A stretch of DNA of 61,843 nucleotides, from NCBI GenBank assembly GCA_902835305.1, contig CADFMD010000014.1, positions 1 through 61,843 on the forward strand, written 5' to 3'. Source of the stretch: Coriobacteriaceae bacterium. Its GTDB lineage: Bacteria; Actinomycetota; Coriobacteriia; Coriobacteriales; Coriobacteriaceae. Position numbers and translations under genes: made by a program. Under the pieces are notes generated by a model. That model worked only from the letters and a program-made list of their open reading frames with translations. It was not told the DNA's origin and ran no database searches. Shown here in pieces: positions 44,917 through 53,477 of this stretch (position 1 is the first letter of the stretch; each line of letters opens with the position of its first letter).

Positions 44917-46056
44917 ATGGACCAGAACCTTTTTAAATTCGACCTGATCGCCGAGGACCCGACGACGCACGCGCGTGCCGGCGTACTGCACACCCCGCAC
45001 GGCGACATCGAGACGCCGATTTTTATGCCCGTGGGCACCAAGGCAAACGTCAAGGGCATTCCTACCGAGACTGTCAAGAAGCTCGGCGCCCAGATCGTGC
45101 TCGCCAATACCTATCATCTGTCCATGCGTCCCGGCGAGGACACCATCGCCGAGCTGGGCGGCCTGCACAAGTTCATGAACTGGCACGGCCCCATCCTCAC
45201 CGACTCGGGCGGTTTCCAGGTCTTCAGCCACAACGATGCCGTCAAGCTCACCGATGAGGGCGTGCGCTTTATCGTCAACGATTACGACGGCCGCCACGTG
45301 TTTTGGACGCCCGAGGACAACATGGAAATCGCCATGAAACTCGGCTCCGATATCTGCATGCAGCTCGACCAGTGCCCGGGCTATCCCGCCACGCGCGCCT
45401 ACGTTGAGCGCGCCGTTGAGCTGTCGAGCATGTGGGCCGAGCGCTGCTATAAGGCGCATACCCGCGATGACCAGGCGCTCTTTGGCATCGTTCAGGGCGG
45501 CATGCACCTGGATCTGCGCCTGCGTTCGCTGCGCCATCTGGAGGAGTGCGGCGACTTCCCGGGCTATGGTATCGGTGGCTATTCGGTGGGCGAGGATCAC
45601 GAGACCATGTTCGAGACCCTGGCGCCGCTCGTGAGCGAGTACATGCCCAAGCATAAGCCGCGCTACCTGATGGGTGTCGGCAACCCCACCACGCTCGTGC
45701 GCGGCGTGGGCGTGGGCATCGACATGTTCGACTGTGTGCTGCCGACGCGCACCGGTCGCATGGGTACGGCGTTCTCCAGTGAAGGTCGCCTTAACTTCCG
45801 TAACGCGCGCTTTGCGCACGACGACAGCCCCATCGACCCCACCTGCACCTGCCCGGTGTGCACAGGCGGCTACAGCCGCGCGCTCATCCGTCACATGGTC
45901 ACGCAAAAGGAGATGCTCGGCGGCATTCTGCTGTCGATGCACAACATCTACTATCTGCTCAACCTGATGCAGCGCGCCCGCCAGGCCATTATCGAGGGTC
46001 GTTACGGCGCGTTCGTGAGTGACTGGATGAACAGCCCTGCGGCGGTGGATTACTAA
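44917..46056 (+). CDS. tgt: Queuine/preQ1 tRNA-ribosyltransferase
   Basis: Exchanges guanine-34 of certain tRNAs for preQ1 (bacterial Tgt). TIM-barrel motifs DSGGFQVFS with the catalytic Asp, GVGNPTTLVRGV and MFDCVLPTRTGRMG are present, and the zinc ligands lie in CTCPVCTGG followed by His. The 379-residue length is standard. AAGGAG precedes the ATG. With queA and queH in the window, three consecutive steps are represented; the genes making preQ1 from GTP are not seen here. Confidence 0.97.
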   Translation: MDQNLFKFDLIAEDPTTHARAGVLHTPHGDIETPIFMPVGTKANVKGIPTETVKKLGAQIVLANTYHLSMRPGEDTIAELGGLHKFMNWHGPILTDSGGFQVFSHNDAVKLTDEGVRFIVNDYDGRHVFWTPEDNMEIAMKLGSDICMQLDQCPGYPATRAYVERAVELSSMWAERCYKAHTRDDQALFGIVQGGMHLDLRLRSLRHLEECGDFPGYGIGGYSVGEDHETMFETLAPLVSEYMPKHKPRYLMGVGNPTTLVRGVGVGIDMFDCVLPTRTGRMGTAFSSEGRLNFRNARFAHDDSPIDPTCTCPVCTGGYSRALIRHMVTQKEMLGGILLSMHNIYYLLNLMQRARQAIIEGRYGAFVSDWMNSPAAVDY

Positions 46057-46204
46057 GGGCGACAGACACGCTTGCAGAGCGTGGACACGGCAATGGTCGA
46101 GCGCCAGCCGGTCGTCACATTCGCTGACACCGGTTGCGCGACCGCTGACCGATAGCTTGCAAGTGCTTGATGCATCGTGGGTACCATACCGAATAGTTGG
46201 TGTT

Positions 46205-46254
46205 CGGGCGGGTGTTTGACGCATGGCGTCGACCCCGCCCGCTTTTCTTTTTCT
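46205..46254 (+). terminator. Terminator after tgt
   Basis: CGGGCGGG / CCCGCCCG stem with inner GACGC/GCGTC pairing, followed by TTTTCTTTTT. It lies just before the LOG gene ribosome site, so it could also act as an attenuator. Confidence 0.85.
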
Positions 46255-46268
46255 CGATAGGAGTACCC

Positions 46269-47027
46269 ATGATTAAGAATGAGAACGTCGAGGGCGAGCC
46301 TGCCTACGACGAGACGTACCGCCGCGGCCCCGTGGTCATGCGCGGCCCCATGATTCCTAAGGACAACACCTACGCCAACCTGCTGGCGCCCGAGGAGTCG
46401 ACTGACTGGCTGCACGCCGACCCCTGGCGCGTGCTGCGAATTCAGGCAGAGTTTGTCGATGGCTTTGGCGCACTTGCCGAGCTTGGACCTGCGGTGACCA
46501 TCTTCGGTAGCGCCCGCACGCCCAAGACCGATCCGCTCTACAAGGCGGCGCGTACCGTCGGGCGCAAAATCGCCCAGCGCGGCGTGGCGGTTATCACCGG
46601 CGGCGGTCCCGGCGTCATGGAGGCAGCCAACAGGGGAGCGGCGAGCGCCAACGGCAAGTCGGTCGGCCTGGGTATCGAGCTTCCGCACGAGCAGGGGCTC
46701 AATAAATACGTGAACCTCGGCATGGACTTCCGCTACTTTTTTGTGCGCAAAACCATGTTCGTTAAGTACAGCTCGGGCGCCATCGTATTTCCCGGCGGCT
46801 TTGGTACGCTCGACGAGATGTTCGAGGTTCTCACGCTGGTGCAGACGCACAAGGTCAAGCGTATGCCGCTCGTGCTGGTGGGCAGCGAGTACTGGCAGGG
46901 CCTGTTCGACTGGCTCAACGGCCCGGTGATGAATGCCGGTATGATCAGCCCGCTCGATCCGGAGCTGGTGCACATTACCGACGACCTCAACGAGGCCGTC
47001 GACATCGCCCTGAGCGGGCTGATGTAG
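46269..47027 (+). CDS. LOG family nucleotide 5'-monophosphate nucleosidase-like protein
   Basis: Lysine-decarboxylase-like Rossmann protein (TIGR00730/LOG family), which in characterised members hydrolyses nucleoside 5'-monophosphates, including cytokinin forms. GSARTP, GGGPGVMEAANRGA and the diagnostic PGGFGTLDEMFE are present. The 252-residue protein begins at ATG 46269 after GATAGGAG and has a family-typical N-terminal extension. It lies behind the tgt terminator and is probably transcribed alone. Substrate in this organism is unknown. Confidence 0.92.
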   Translation: MIKNENVEGEPAYDETYRRGPVVMRGPMIPKDNTYANLLAPEESTDWLHADPWRVLRIQAEFVDGFGALAELGPAVTIFGSARTPKTDPLYKAARTVGRKIAQRGVAVITGGGPGVMEAANRGAASANGKSVGLGIELPHEQGLNKYVNLGMDFRYFFVRKTMFVKYSSGAIVFPGGFGTLDEMFEVLTLVQTHKVKRMPLVLVGSEYWQGLFDWLNGPVMNAGMISPLDPELVHITDDLNEAVDIALSGLM

Positions 47028-47041
47028 AGTAGCTAAAATGA

Positions 47042-47097
47042 GACGGGGCTAAAAAGACCGGTGCGTAACGTTACATGCCAGTCTTTTTAGCCCCGTC
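47042..47097. repeat. 17-bp stem hairpin
   Basis: Perfect arms GACGGGGCTAAAAAGAC and GTCTTTTTAGCCCCGTC with a 22-base loop that itself contains GTAACGTTAC. The T-run lies inside the stem, so it may be a repeat as well as a 3' mRNA structure for the LOG gene. Confidence 0.7.
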
Positions 47098-47115
47098 CCA
47101 AATGAACTGCTTCTA

Positions 47116-47182
47116 AGTTGCGGTGGAATAGGGATTGATTGACGGCTAATAAGCCAAAAACAGCCCCTATTTCTCCGCAACT
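47116..47182. repeat. AGTTGCGG hairpin repeat, copy A
   Basis: Arms AGTTGCGGTGGAATAGGG and CCCTATTTCTCCGCAACT (two mismatches) with a 31-base loop. The outer part matches copy B at 50415 while the stem tip differs but still pairs. Confidence 0.7.
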
Positions 47183-47195
47183 GATGTGGGCGTCC

Positions 47196-48056
47196 CTAGC
47201 GAGTTGGCTGGTAGCGGGGGCAGTAGCTGATGGCGATGGCATCGACGCCTACGTGGGTGGCGATGGTGCAGCCGATGGGGCCGGTGCCGGCGTCCACGTA
47301 GTCCTGGCCTGCGAGCGCTTGGCTGACGAGCTCCTGCTCCTCGGCGGCGCCGGTCGTGAGCACGCGCACGCTGGAGCCTGGATGTTCGGCCAAAAATGCG
47401 AGGCAATCGGCCATGGTGTTGGCGACGATGCGTTTGGCACCGCGGCCCTTTTTGATGGCCTTGATCTCGCCCGATTTCCACTCCGGCGAAACGGCCAGGC
47501 GAATGTTGAGCATTTGGGTGAGCTGGCCGGCGAGTTTAGGTGCGCGGCCGTTCTTGACCAGGTTCTCGAGCGTGCGGGGAATCAGCAGCAGGTGGGCGTC
47601 GGGCAGCGTCGCGCGGATCTGCGCCTCGGTCTCGTCCAGACTGCGGCCGTCCTCGCGCATGGCCAGCGCGTACTCCACCAGTAGGCCTTCGGCACCCGAA
47701 CCGGTGCGCGAATCGATGCAGCGCACGTCGAGCTCGTGCGTTTCGGCCACCAGGCTGGCGTTGGCATAGCAGGCAGACCACTCGCTGCACAGCGAGATAA
47801 AGATCGCGCTATCGTGGCCGTCGGCGAGCACGCGGTCAAAGAGTGCCTTGAACTCGCCGGCGCTCGGCTGCGAGGTGTGCGGCAGCTGCTCGGAGCCGGC
47901 CATGCGGGCGACGTACTCCTCGGCGGTAATCTGCACCTGGTCGAGCAGGTCCTCACCCTCGATAATCACATGCAGCGGGATCACGTAAATGCCGAGTTCT
48001 TGGGCGCGGGCGGGGGAGATGTCCGACGTGGAGTCGGTTATGATGGCAAAAGACAT
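47196..48056 (-). CDS. DegV family fatty-acid-binding protein 2
   Basis: Second DegV/FakB-type protein of the window (286 residues). Begins MSFAIITDSTSDISPARAQELG, with PHTSQPSAGEF and a C-terminal fatty-acid-binding domain ending near IGCTIATHVGVDAIAI. ATG at 48056 lies after GAAAGGTG. It is divergent from a HAD phosphatase gene, with a TGTTGA-N4-TCAACA dyad between them. The role in exogenous fatty acid use is by family; the lipid is unknown. Only distantly similar to the copy at 27038. Confidence 0.92.
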   Translation of the reverse strand: MSFAIITDSTSDISPARAQELGIYVIPLHVIIEGEDLLDQVQITAEEYVARMAGSEQLPHTSQPSAGEFKALFDRVLADGHDSAIFISLCSEWSACYANASLVAETHELDVRCIDSRTGSGAEGLLVEYALAMREDGRSLDETEAQIRATLPDAHLLLIPRTLENLVKNGRAPKLAGQLTQMLNIRLAVSPEWKSGEIKAIKKGRGAKRIVANTMADCLAFLAEHPGSSVRVLTTGAAEEQELVSQALAGQDYVDAGTGPIGCTIATHVGVDAIAISYCPRYQPTR

Positions 48057-48142
48057 AATTGCACCTTTCGTTGGGGCGCTTGCACGCCGCCTTCTGAGAG
48101 CAAAGTGCGACAAGTATAGTAGAGTCGTTCCACATTACTAGG

Positions 48143-48171
48143 TTCAATTGTTGAATAGTCAACAGTTTGAA
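48143..48171. promoter_or_regulatory. Dyad between divergent degV and HAD genes
   Basis: TTCAA-TTGTTGA and TCAACAG-TTTGAA face each other around ATAG. The core TGTTGA-N4-TCAACA is perfect. It is well placed to control both genes. Confidence 0.6.
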
Positions 48172-48212
48172 GTGTCGGTGTGGAAATCGTCAACTGGGGA
48201 AGAGGGATGCCG

Positions 48213-48875
48213 ATGGAGGCACTGGAGATATGCAGTCGGCCGGTCGTGCTGTTCGATTTTGACGGCACGGTGGCCGATACGGGCCGGGCGGTGATGACCT
48301 CGACGCGCAAGACGCTGGCTGCGCGCGGGTTTTCGGAAGCGCAGATGGGTGACCTGCGTCGCATGATCGGGCCTCCGCTGTGGAAGAGCTTCCACGACTT
48401 TTACGGCTTTACGCGCGAGGAGTCGCTCGTGGTGGCCGACGAGTACCGTGCCTTTTTTGATGAGCTGGGACCGGAGGAGTACCCCGTGTTCGACGGAATC
48501 CCCGAGCTGCTCGATGGCCTGGCGGCGCAGGGTCATCGCATGGCCGTGGCGACGTCTCGCATGGAGGCAAAGTGTATCGACATGGTGCATGAGCTGGGGC
48601 TTTCTCAGTTTGAGGCGGTGGTTGGCATGAATCCGCCGCAGGGACGCGAGACCAAGGCCGATTCGGTCCGCGACGCGTTGGCGGCTTTGGGTGCGGCCGC
48701 GGACGAGGCCGTGATGATCGGCGACCGCTTTAACGACGTCGAGGGCGCGCACGCGATGGGCGTGCCGTGCATCGGCATCTATTCGGGCGCGGCGGCGCCG
48801 GGTGAACATGAAGCGGCGGGTGCCGATGCGGTGGTGCACTCGGTGGCCGAGCTTGCTAAACTTTTCGCTATCTAA
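48213..48875 (+). CDS. HAD-superfamily phosphatase, phosphoglycolate-phosphatase-like
   Basis: A 220-residue soluble phosphatase. Motif I is DFDGTVADTG with the nucleophilic Asp; motif II is ATSRM; motif III and IV are in KADSVRDAL and GDRFNDVEGA. A helical cap lies between motifs I and II. ATG at 48213 lies six bases after GAAGAGGG; the ATG at 48207 overlaps it. It is followed 55 bases later by an M20 peptidase gene on the same strand. Exact substrate unknown. Confidence 0.88.
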   Translation: MEALEICSRPVVLFDFDGTVADTGRAVMTSTRKTLAARGFSEAQMGDLRRMIGPPLWKSFHDFYGFTREESLVVADEYRAFFDELGPEEYPVFDGIPELLDGLAAQGHRMAVATSRMEAKCIDMVHELGLSQFEAVVGMNPPQGRETKADSVRDALAALGAAADEAVMIGDRFNDVEGAHAMGVPCIGIYSGAAAPGEHEAAGADAVVHSVAELAKLFAI

Positions 48876-48930
48876 TAGACATAATGTGAGGGGCGGGCGT
48901 ACCCGTCGCTCATTGGTAAGGAGGCAGTCC

Positions 48931-50367
48931 ATGAATCAGGTGGAGCAGAGCGTTACCGAGTATGTCGACGAGGTCTGGGAGGATGTCGTCGCCGATATCG
49001 AGCAGCTGGTGAGCTATCCGTCCGTGGCCGTTGCTGCCAATGCAGAGCCCGGTTCGCCGTTTGGCCGCCCGGTTCGTGATGCGCTCGATTGCGCGCTCGG
49101 CATTGCGCAAAAGCTCGGCTACCAGACGAGCGACGACGAGGGCTATGTGGGCATTGCCGATATCCCGGGTCGCGGCGACAAGCAGCTCGCGACCATCTGC
49201 CACGTGGACGTGGTGCCCGCCGGCCCCGGCTGGAACACCGATCCGTTTGCGATGGAGCGTCGCGAGGGCTGGCTGCTCGGCCGTGGCGTGATTGATGACA
49301 AGGGTCCGGCGGTGCTGTCGCTCTACGCCGGTGCCTACCTGCTCAAGCACGGCATTGTGCCGCGCTATACCTTCCGCGCGCTGCTGGGCTGCGATGAGGA
49401 AGTGGGCATGTCCGACGTTCACCATTATCTGGAGAACCACGCAGACCCCGACTTTCTGTTTACGCCCGATGCCGAGTTCCCGGTCTGCAATGCCGAGAAG
49501 GGCCAGTTTGGGGCGACGTTCGTGAGCCCCAAGATCGACGGCGGGCGCATTGTGTCCTGGAGCGGCGCCGAGGCGAGCAATGCCATTCCGTCGCAGTCCA
49601 TCTGCGAACTTGCGATTGCCGCCGATGAACTGCCGGCGCCGGTCGAGAACGTCGACCGCCTGGAGATCACGGCGCTCGATAACGGGCATGCGCAGATTTT
49701 CGCCCACGGTATTGGCGGCCACGCTTCGATGCCTGAGGGCACCATCAACGCCGTCGGCCTGATCGTGTCGTATCTGCGCGAGGCCGAGGACGCGTTTGGT
49801 GCACGCGACGAGCGCCTGCTAACGCCTGCCGAGCACGAGTTCGTCAAGTTCCTGGCCTTTGTGCACGCGGATGCCTATGGCCGCGGCCTGGGTATCGATG
49901 CGACGAGTCCGGCGTTTGGCCCGCTTACCTGCAACGCTGGCGTCATCCGCGTGGCGGATGGCCATATTGAGCAGGTCATCGACGTGCGCTTCCCCGACAG
50001 CACGAGCGCCGATACCATTTGCGAGCAGCTCGAGCCGCTCGTCGGCCGTTTTGGCGTGACGTGCCAGCTGGGTCGCGCAAAGGTGCCGTTCTCGGTATCT
50101 GCCGACGATCCGGCCGTGAAGGCGCTTATCGATACCTATAACGAGTTTACGGGTAAGCATGCTGAGCCCTTCGCCATGGGCGGTGGCACGTACGCACGCA
50201 ACTTTGCCCGCGCCGTGTCGTTTGGCCCCGAGGAGACCGGTCTTGAGCTGCCCGCGTGGGGCGGCCAGATGCACGGCCCCAACGAGTGCGCAAACGAAGA
50301 GCAGCTCAAGCAAGCGCTCAAGATCTACATCGTGGCGATCCTGCGCTTGAATGAGCTTGAGCTTTAA
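48931..50367 (+). CDS. M20 family dipeptidase (PepV/Sapep-like)
   Basis: Zinc-dependent dipeptidase of 478 residues. Metal-ligand motifs are CHVDVVPAGPGW, GVIDDKGP, EEVGM, TPDAEFPV and the C-terminal MHGPNE. The lid domain occupies the middle, as in PepV-type enzymes. ATG at 48931 follows TAAGGAGG; codons upstream in the same frame belong to the HAD gene region. No signal peptide, so it cleaves imported peptides. Possibly cotranscribed with the HAD phosphatase. A hairpin repeat lies 48 bases after the stop. Confidence 0.94.
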   Translation: MNQVEQSVTEYVDEVWEDVVADIEQLVSYPSVAVAANAEPGSPFGRPVRDALDCALGIAQKLGYQTSDDEGYVGIADIPGRGDKQLATICHVDVVPAGPGWNTDPFAMERREGWLLGRGVIDDKGPAVLSLYAGAYLLKHGIVPRYTFRALLGCDEEVGMSDVHHYLENHADPDFLFTPDAEFPVCNAEKGQFGATFVSPKIDGGRIVSWSGAEASNAIPSQSICELAIAADELPAPVENVDRLEITALDNGHAQIFAHGIGGHASMPEGTINAVGLIVSYLREAEDAFGARDERLLTPAEHEFVKFLAFVHADAYGRGLGIDATSPAFGPLTCNAGVIRVADGHIEQVIDVRFPDSTSADTICEQLEPLVGRFGVTCQLGRAKVPFSVSADDPAVKALIDTYNEFTGKHAEPFAMGGGTYARNFARAVSFGPEETGLELPAWGGQMHGPNECANEEQLKQALKIYIVAILRLNELEL

Positions 50368-50686
50368 GGCTGCGGCGTTTTAACAACTTAGCACCCCTTT
50401 CGTCCGGGCTTTTTAAGTTGCGGTGGAATAGTTCCTAAAAGAGGCTGCCTGATGGCCAAACAGGAACTATTTCACCGCAACTTCGTTTTCATTGGTGTAA
50501 AAGGTGCGCCATGTTCGGCGCTGGATTGTTATCCGTTTGTAAAGGCTGGGTAGAGCTTGCGGTAAGGGTCTATCAATAGCCCGTAAGAAACCGCAGTTGG
50601 CGCGGGCGCAGCCCGGTCGGGGCCGTATCTTTCCAAACAGCAAAGCGGGCAGGGTGCCCGCGAGTCGCATGTATGAAAGGAAGATC
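50368..50686. other. Intergenic region before pstS
   Basis: It holds hairpin repeat copy B (50415-50483), a GCGGGCAGGGTGCCCGC hairpin near 50644 and the promoter/leader of pstS. No clear Pho box was recognised and no gene is seen. Confidence 0.55.
50415..50483. repeat. AGTTGCGG hairpin repeat, copy B
   Basis: 22-base arms with one G-T mismatch (core AAGTTGCGGTGGAATAG) and a 25-base loop. The outer 17 bases match copy A at 47116; the stem tip is different but remains paired. Confidence 0.72.
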
Positions 50687-51625
50687 ATGCTCGATCAGGC
50701 TTATTCTCGTCGTCAGTTCCTCGGCCTCGCTGGTGGTCTTGCCAGCATCGTCGGTCTCGGTCTCGTTGGTTGCGGTGGCTCCGGCGCATCCGACGCCGCC
50801 GACAAGGGTGGCGCCGCTGCTGCCGAGTCCGTCTCCGGTGAGGTGACCTATGATGGCGCCTCCTCGTTCCAGGCTCTCGTCGAGGCTGCTGCCGAGAAGT
50901 TTATGGATGCTAACCCCGACGTCTCCGTCTCCGGTTCGGGCAACGGTTCGGGCAAGGGCCTGACCGCTGTTGCCGCCGGCACCGTCACCATCGGTAACTC
51001 CGACGTCTTCGCCGAGACCAAGCTCGAGGCCGATCAGGTCAAGAACCTCGTCGATCACGAGGTCGCTGTCGTGGGTATGGGCCCCGTCGTCTCCAAGAAC
51101 GTCAAGGTCGACGACCTGTCCCTCGAGCAGCTCAAGGGCATCTTCTCCGGCCAGATCACCAACTGGAAGGAGGTCGGCGGCGACGACGCTGCCATCGTCG
51201 TCCTCAATCGCAAGGCCGGTTCCGGTACCCGCGCCACCTTCGAGGCCGCCGTCTTTGGCGACGAGGCCGTCGACTTTAAGGGCGACGCCGAGCTCGATAA
51301 GTCCGGCGACGTCCAGACTCAGATGGGCAGCACCGACAATGCCATCTCCTACCTCGACTTCTCGCACTTCGACGACTCCAAGTTCAACGCCATCAAGGTC
51401 GAGGGCGTGGAGCCCAAGAGCTCAAACGTCACCGACGACTCCTTCAAGATCTGGGCTACCGAGCACATGTACTGCGCGAAGGACGCCGACGAGGCCACCA
51501 AGGCCTTCCTGGAGTTCATGCTTTCCGACGACGTCCAGGGCAAGCTCGTCGAGGAGCAGGGCTTTATCCCCGTCTCTGCCATGAAGGTCGTCAAGGACGC
51601 CAGCGGCAAGGTATCCGCTAAATAA
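50687..51625 (+). CDS. pstS: Phosphate-binding lipoprotein PstS
   Basis: Captures phosphate outside the membrane and delivers it to PstCA. The N-terminus SRRQFLGLAGGLASIVGLG plus lipobox LVGC suggests a Tat-type lipoprotein signal. The mature part has the PBP-like segments GSGNGSGKGL, SGQITNWKEVGGDD and GSGTRATFE that bind phosphate. ATG at 50687 follows GAAAGGAAG; 312 residues. First gene of pstSCAB, whose members are contiguous. Confidence 0.95.
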   Translation: MLDQAYSRRQFLGLAGGLASIVGLGLVGCGGSGASDAADKGGAAAAESVSGEVTYDGASSFQALVEAAAEKFMDANPDVSVSGSGNGSGKGLTAVAAGTVTIGNSDVFAETKLEADQVKNLVDHEVAVVGMGPVVSKNVKVDDLSLEQLKGIFSGQITNWKEVGGDDAAIVVLNRKAGSGTRATFEAAVFGDEAVDFKGDAELDKSGDVQTQMGSTDNAISYLDFSHFDDSKFNAIKVEGVEPKSSNVTDDSFKIWATEHMYCAKDADEATKAFLEFMLSDDVQGKLVEEQGFIPVSAMKVVKDASGKVSAK

Positions 51626-51649
51626 GTAATCGCCCCGGAAAGGTTTGCA

Positions 51650-52558
51650 ATGGCAAAACAGCTGCCAAAGCGCGACCTTGAGAACGTGGGCCTGGGCGTC
51701 ACGGGCGCGTGCGTAGCGCTCGTGACGCTTGTCGTTGCCGCGCTCATCTTTATGGTCGCCCAAAAGGGCCTCTCGGCTTTTCTCAAGGACGGCGTCTCGG
51801 TCGTAGAGTTCTTCGCCGGCACCAAGTGGGACCTGGCCAACACGGCCGAAAACGGCCTGCCCTACACCGGCGCCCTGCCCCTGATTGTCACCTCATTTGC
51901 GGTCATGGTGCTTTCCACGCTCATCGCGCTGCCCATCGCCATCGGCTCTGCCATCTTTGCGGTCGAGATCCAGCCTAAGTTCGGTTCCAAGGTCTTTCAG
52001 CCGCTTATTGAGCTTTTGACCGGCATTCCCTCGGTCGTCTTTGGCCTGATCGGTTTTCACGTGGTCGTCGGCCTTATGAAGAGCGTTTTCCACGTGAGCA
52101 CAGGCCTGGGCATCTTGCCCGGCGCCATCGTGCTGGCCGTCATGATTCTGCCGACGATGACCACGCTTTCGGTCGATGGCCTGCGCGCCGTGCCCGACAG
52201 CTACCGCCAGGGCTCGCTCGCGCTGGGCTACACCCGCTGGCAGACCATCTGGCACGTGGTGCTCAAGTCCGCCATGCCGTCGCTCATGACCGCAGTCATC
52301 CTTGGCATGACGCGCGCCTTTGGCGAGACGCTTGCCGTGCGCATGGTTATCGGCGGTATCGAGGCCATGCCGACGTCGCTGCTGTCGCCGGCCTCCACCA
52401 TCACCACCACGCTCACCACATCTATGGCGGTCTATGCCGAGGGCTCGGCCCAGGACGATGTCCTGTGGGCGCTCGGTCTGCTGCTGATGGGCATGAGCCT
52501 CATCTTCATCCTGACTATCCACCTTATCGGCCGCAAGGGGGCGAAGGCTCGTGGCTAG
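51650..52558 (+). CDS. pstC: Phosphate ABC transporter permease PstC
   Basis: Inner-membrane channel subunit of the phosphate ABC transporter, with about six membrane helices. The coupling loop appears as LRAVPDSYRQGSLALGYTRWQ and FGETLAVRMVIGG. It has 302 residues. The end overlaps the pstA start by eight bases. It partners PstA and is powered by PstB. Confidence 0.95.
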   Translation: MAKQLPKRDLENVGLGVTGACVALVTLVVAALIFMVAQKGLSAFLKDGVSVVEFFAGTKWDLANTAENGLPYTGALPLIVTSFAVMVLSTLIALPIAIGSAIFAVEIQPKFGSKVFQPLIELLTGIPSVVFGLIGFHVVVGLMKSVFHVSTGLGILPGAIVLAVMILPTMTTLSVDGLRAVPDSYRQGSLALGYTRWQTIWHVVLKSAMPSLMTAVILGMTRAFGETLAVRMVIGGIEAMPTSLLSPASTITTTLTTSMAVYAEGSAQDDVLWALGLLLMGMSLIFILTIHLIGRKGAKARG

Positions 52559-53477
52559 CACGTGCATCCATATCGACGAGGCGAGACTCGGGCGTGTCCA
52601 AAAGCAGGACCGCATCGCCACGGGCGTGCTGACGGTGATTGTCGCCATCGTCATGCTCATCGTCGTTTCCATGGTGGCTTACATCCTGTTCGAGGGCATC
52701 TCGACGCTGTTCCAGCCGGGCTTTCTCACGCAGCCGTCGCGCGCCAACGGAACCCAGGGCGGCGTGCTCTATCAGCTGTTCGACTCGTTCTATCTGCTGC
52801 TGATCACCCTGATCATCTCGGTGCCCATCAGCCTGGGTGGTGCGGTCTTCCTGGTCGAGTACGCACCCGACGGCCCTATCCGCGACATCGCCTCCACCGC
52901 CATCGAGACGCTGTCCTCGCTGCCTTCCATCGTCGTCGGCATGTTCGGCTTCCTGGTGTTCTCGGTGCAGCTGGGCTGGAAGTACTCCATTATCTCCGGC
53001 GCCGTCGCGCTCACCATGTTCAACATTCCCATCCTGGTGCGCGTGATTCAGCAGGCGCTCGAGGACGTGCCGCAGGCCCAGCGCGATGCGTGCCTAGCCA
53101 TGGGCCTCACCCGCTGGGAGGCCACGCTGCACGTCCTAATCCCCGAGGCCATGCCCGCCATCGTGACCGGTATCGTGCTTTCGGCCGGCCGTGTGTTTGG
53201 CGAGGCTGCGGCACTGCTCTTTACCTCGGGCATGAGCTCGCCGGTGCGGCTGAACTTCTTGAGCTTTAACCTGTCGAGTCCCACCTGCGCCTGGAACGTG
53301 TTCCGTCCCGGTGAGTCGCTCGCCGTGCACATCTACAAGATCTATGGCGAGGGCAGTCCCGAGGCCCAGCAGATCGTTTGGGGCACCGCGGCGCTGCTGA
53401 TGATTTGCGTGCTGCTGTTTAACGTAGTCGCCCGTATCGTGGGCAAGCAACTGGCAAGGAAGATGACGGCCGAATGA
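52551..53477 (+). CDS. pstA: Phosphate ABC transporter permease PstA
   Basis: Second membrane subunit (308 residues, about six helices). It starts with GTG at 52551 inside the pstC end, and its end overlaps pstB in an ATGA, so the genes are translationally coupled. The coupling loop lies in EDVPQAQRDACLAMGLTRWE, then FGEAAALLFTSG. Together with PstC it forms the phosphate channel. Confidence 0.95.
   Translation: MASTCIHIDEARLGRVQKQDRIATGVLTVIVAIVMLIVVSMVAYILFEGISTLFQPGFLTQPSRANGTQGGVLYQLFDSFYLLLITLIISVPISLGGAVFLVEYAPDGPIRDIASTAIETLSSLPSIVVGMFGFLVFSVQLGWKYSIISGAVALTMFNIPILVRVIQQALEDVPQAQRDACLAMGLTRWEATLHVLIPEAMPAIVTGIVLSAGRVFGEAAALLFTSGMSSPVRLNFLSFNLSSPTCAWNVFRPGESLAVHIYKIYGEGSPEAQQIVWGTAALLMICVLLFNVVARIVGKQLARKMTAE

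Noticed and set aside
46057..46204. Possible small RNA between tgt and its terminator
   Set aside because: No known RNA family pattern or convincing promoter was found; it may simply be the tgt 3' untranslated region.
44800..46224. Long minus-strand frame opposite tgt
   Set aside because: Shadow of tgt; no start signal and His/Ala-rich residues expected from antisense GC-rich DNA.
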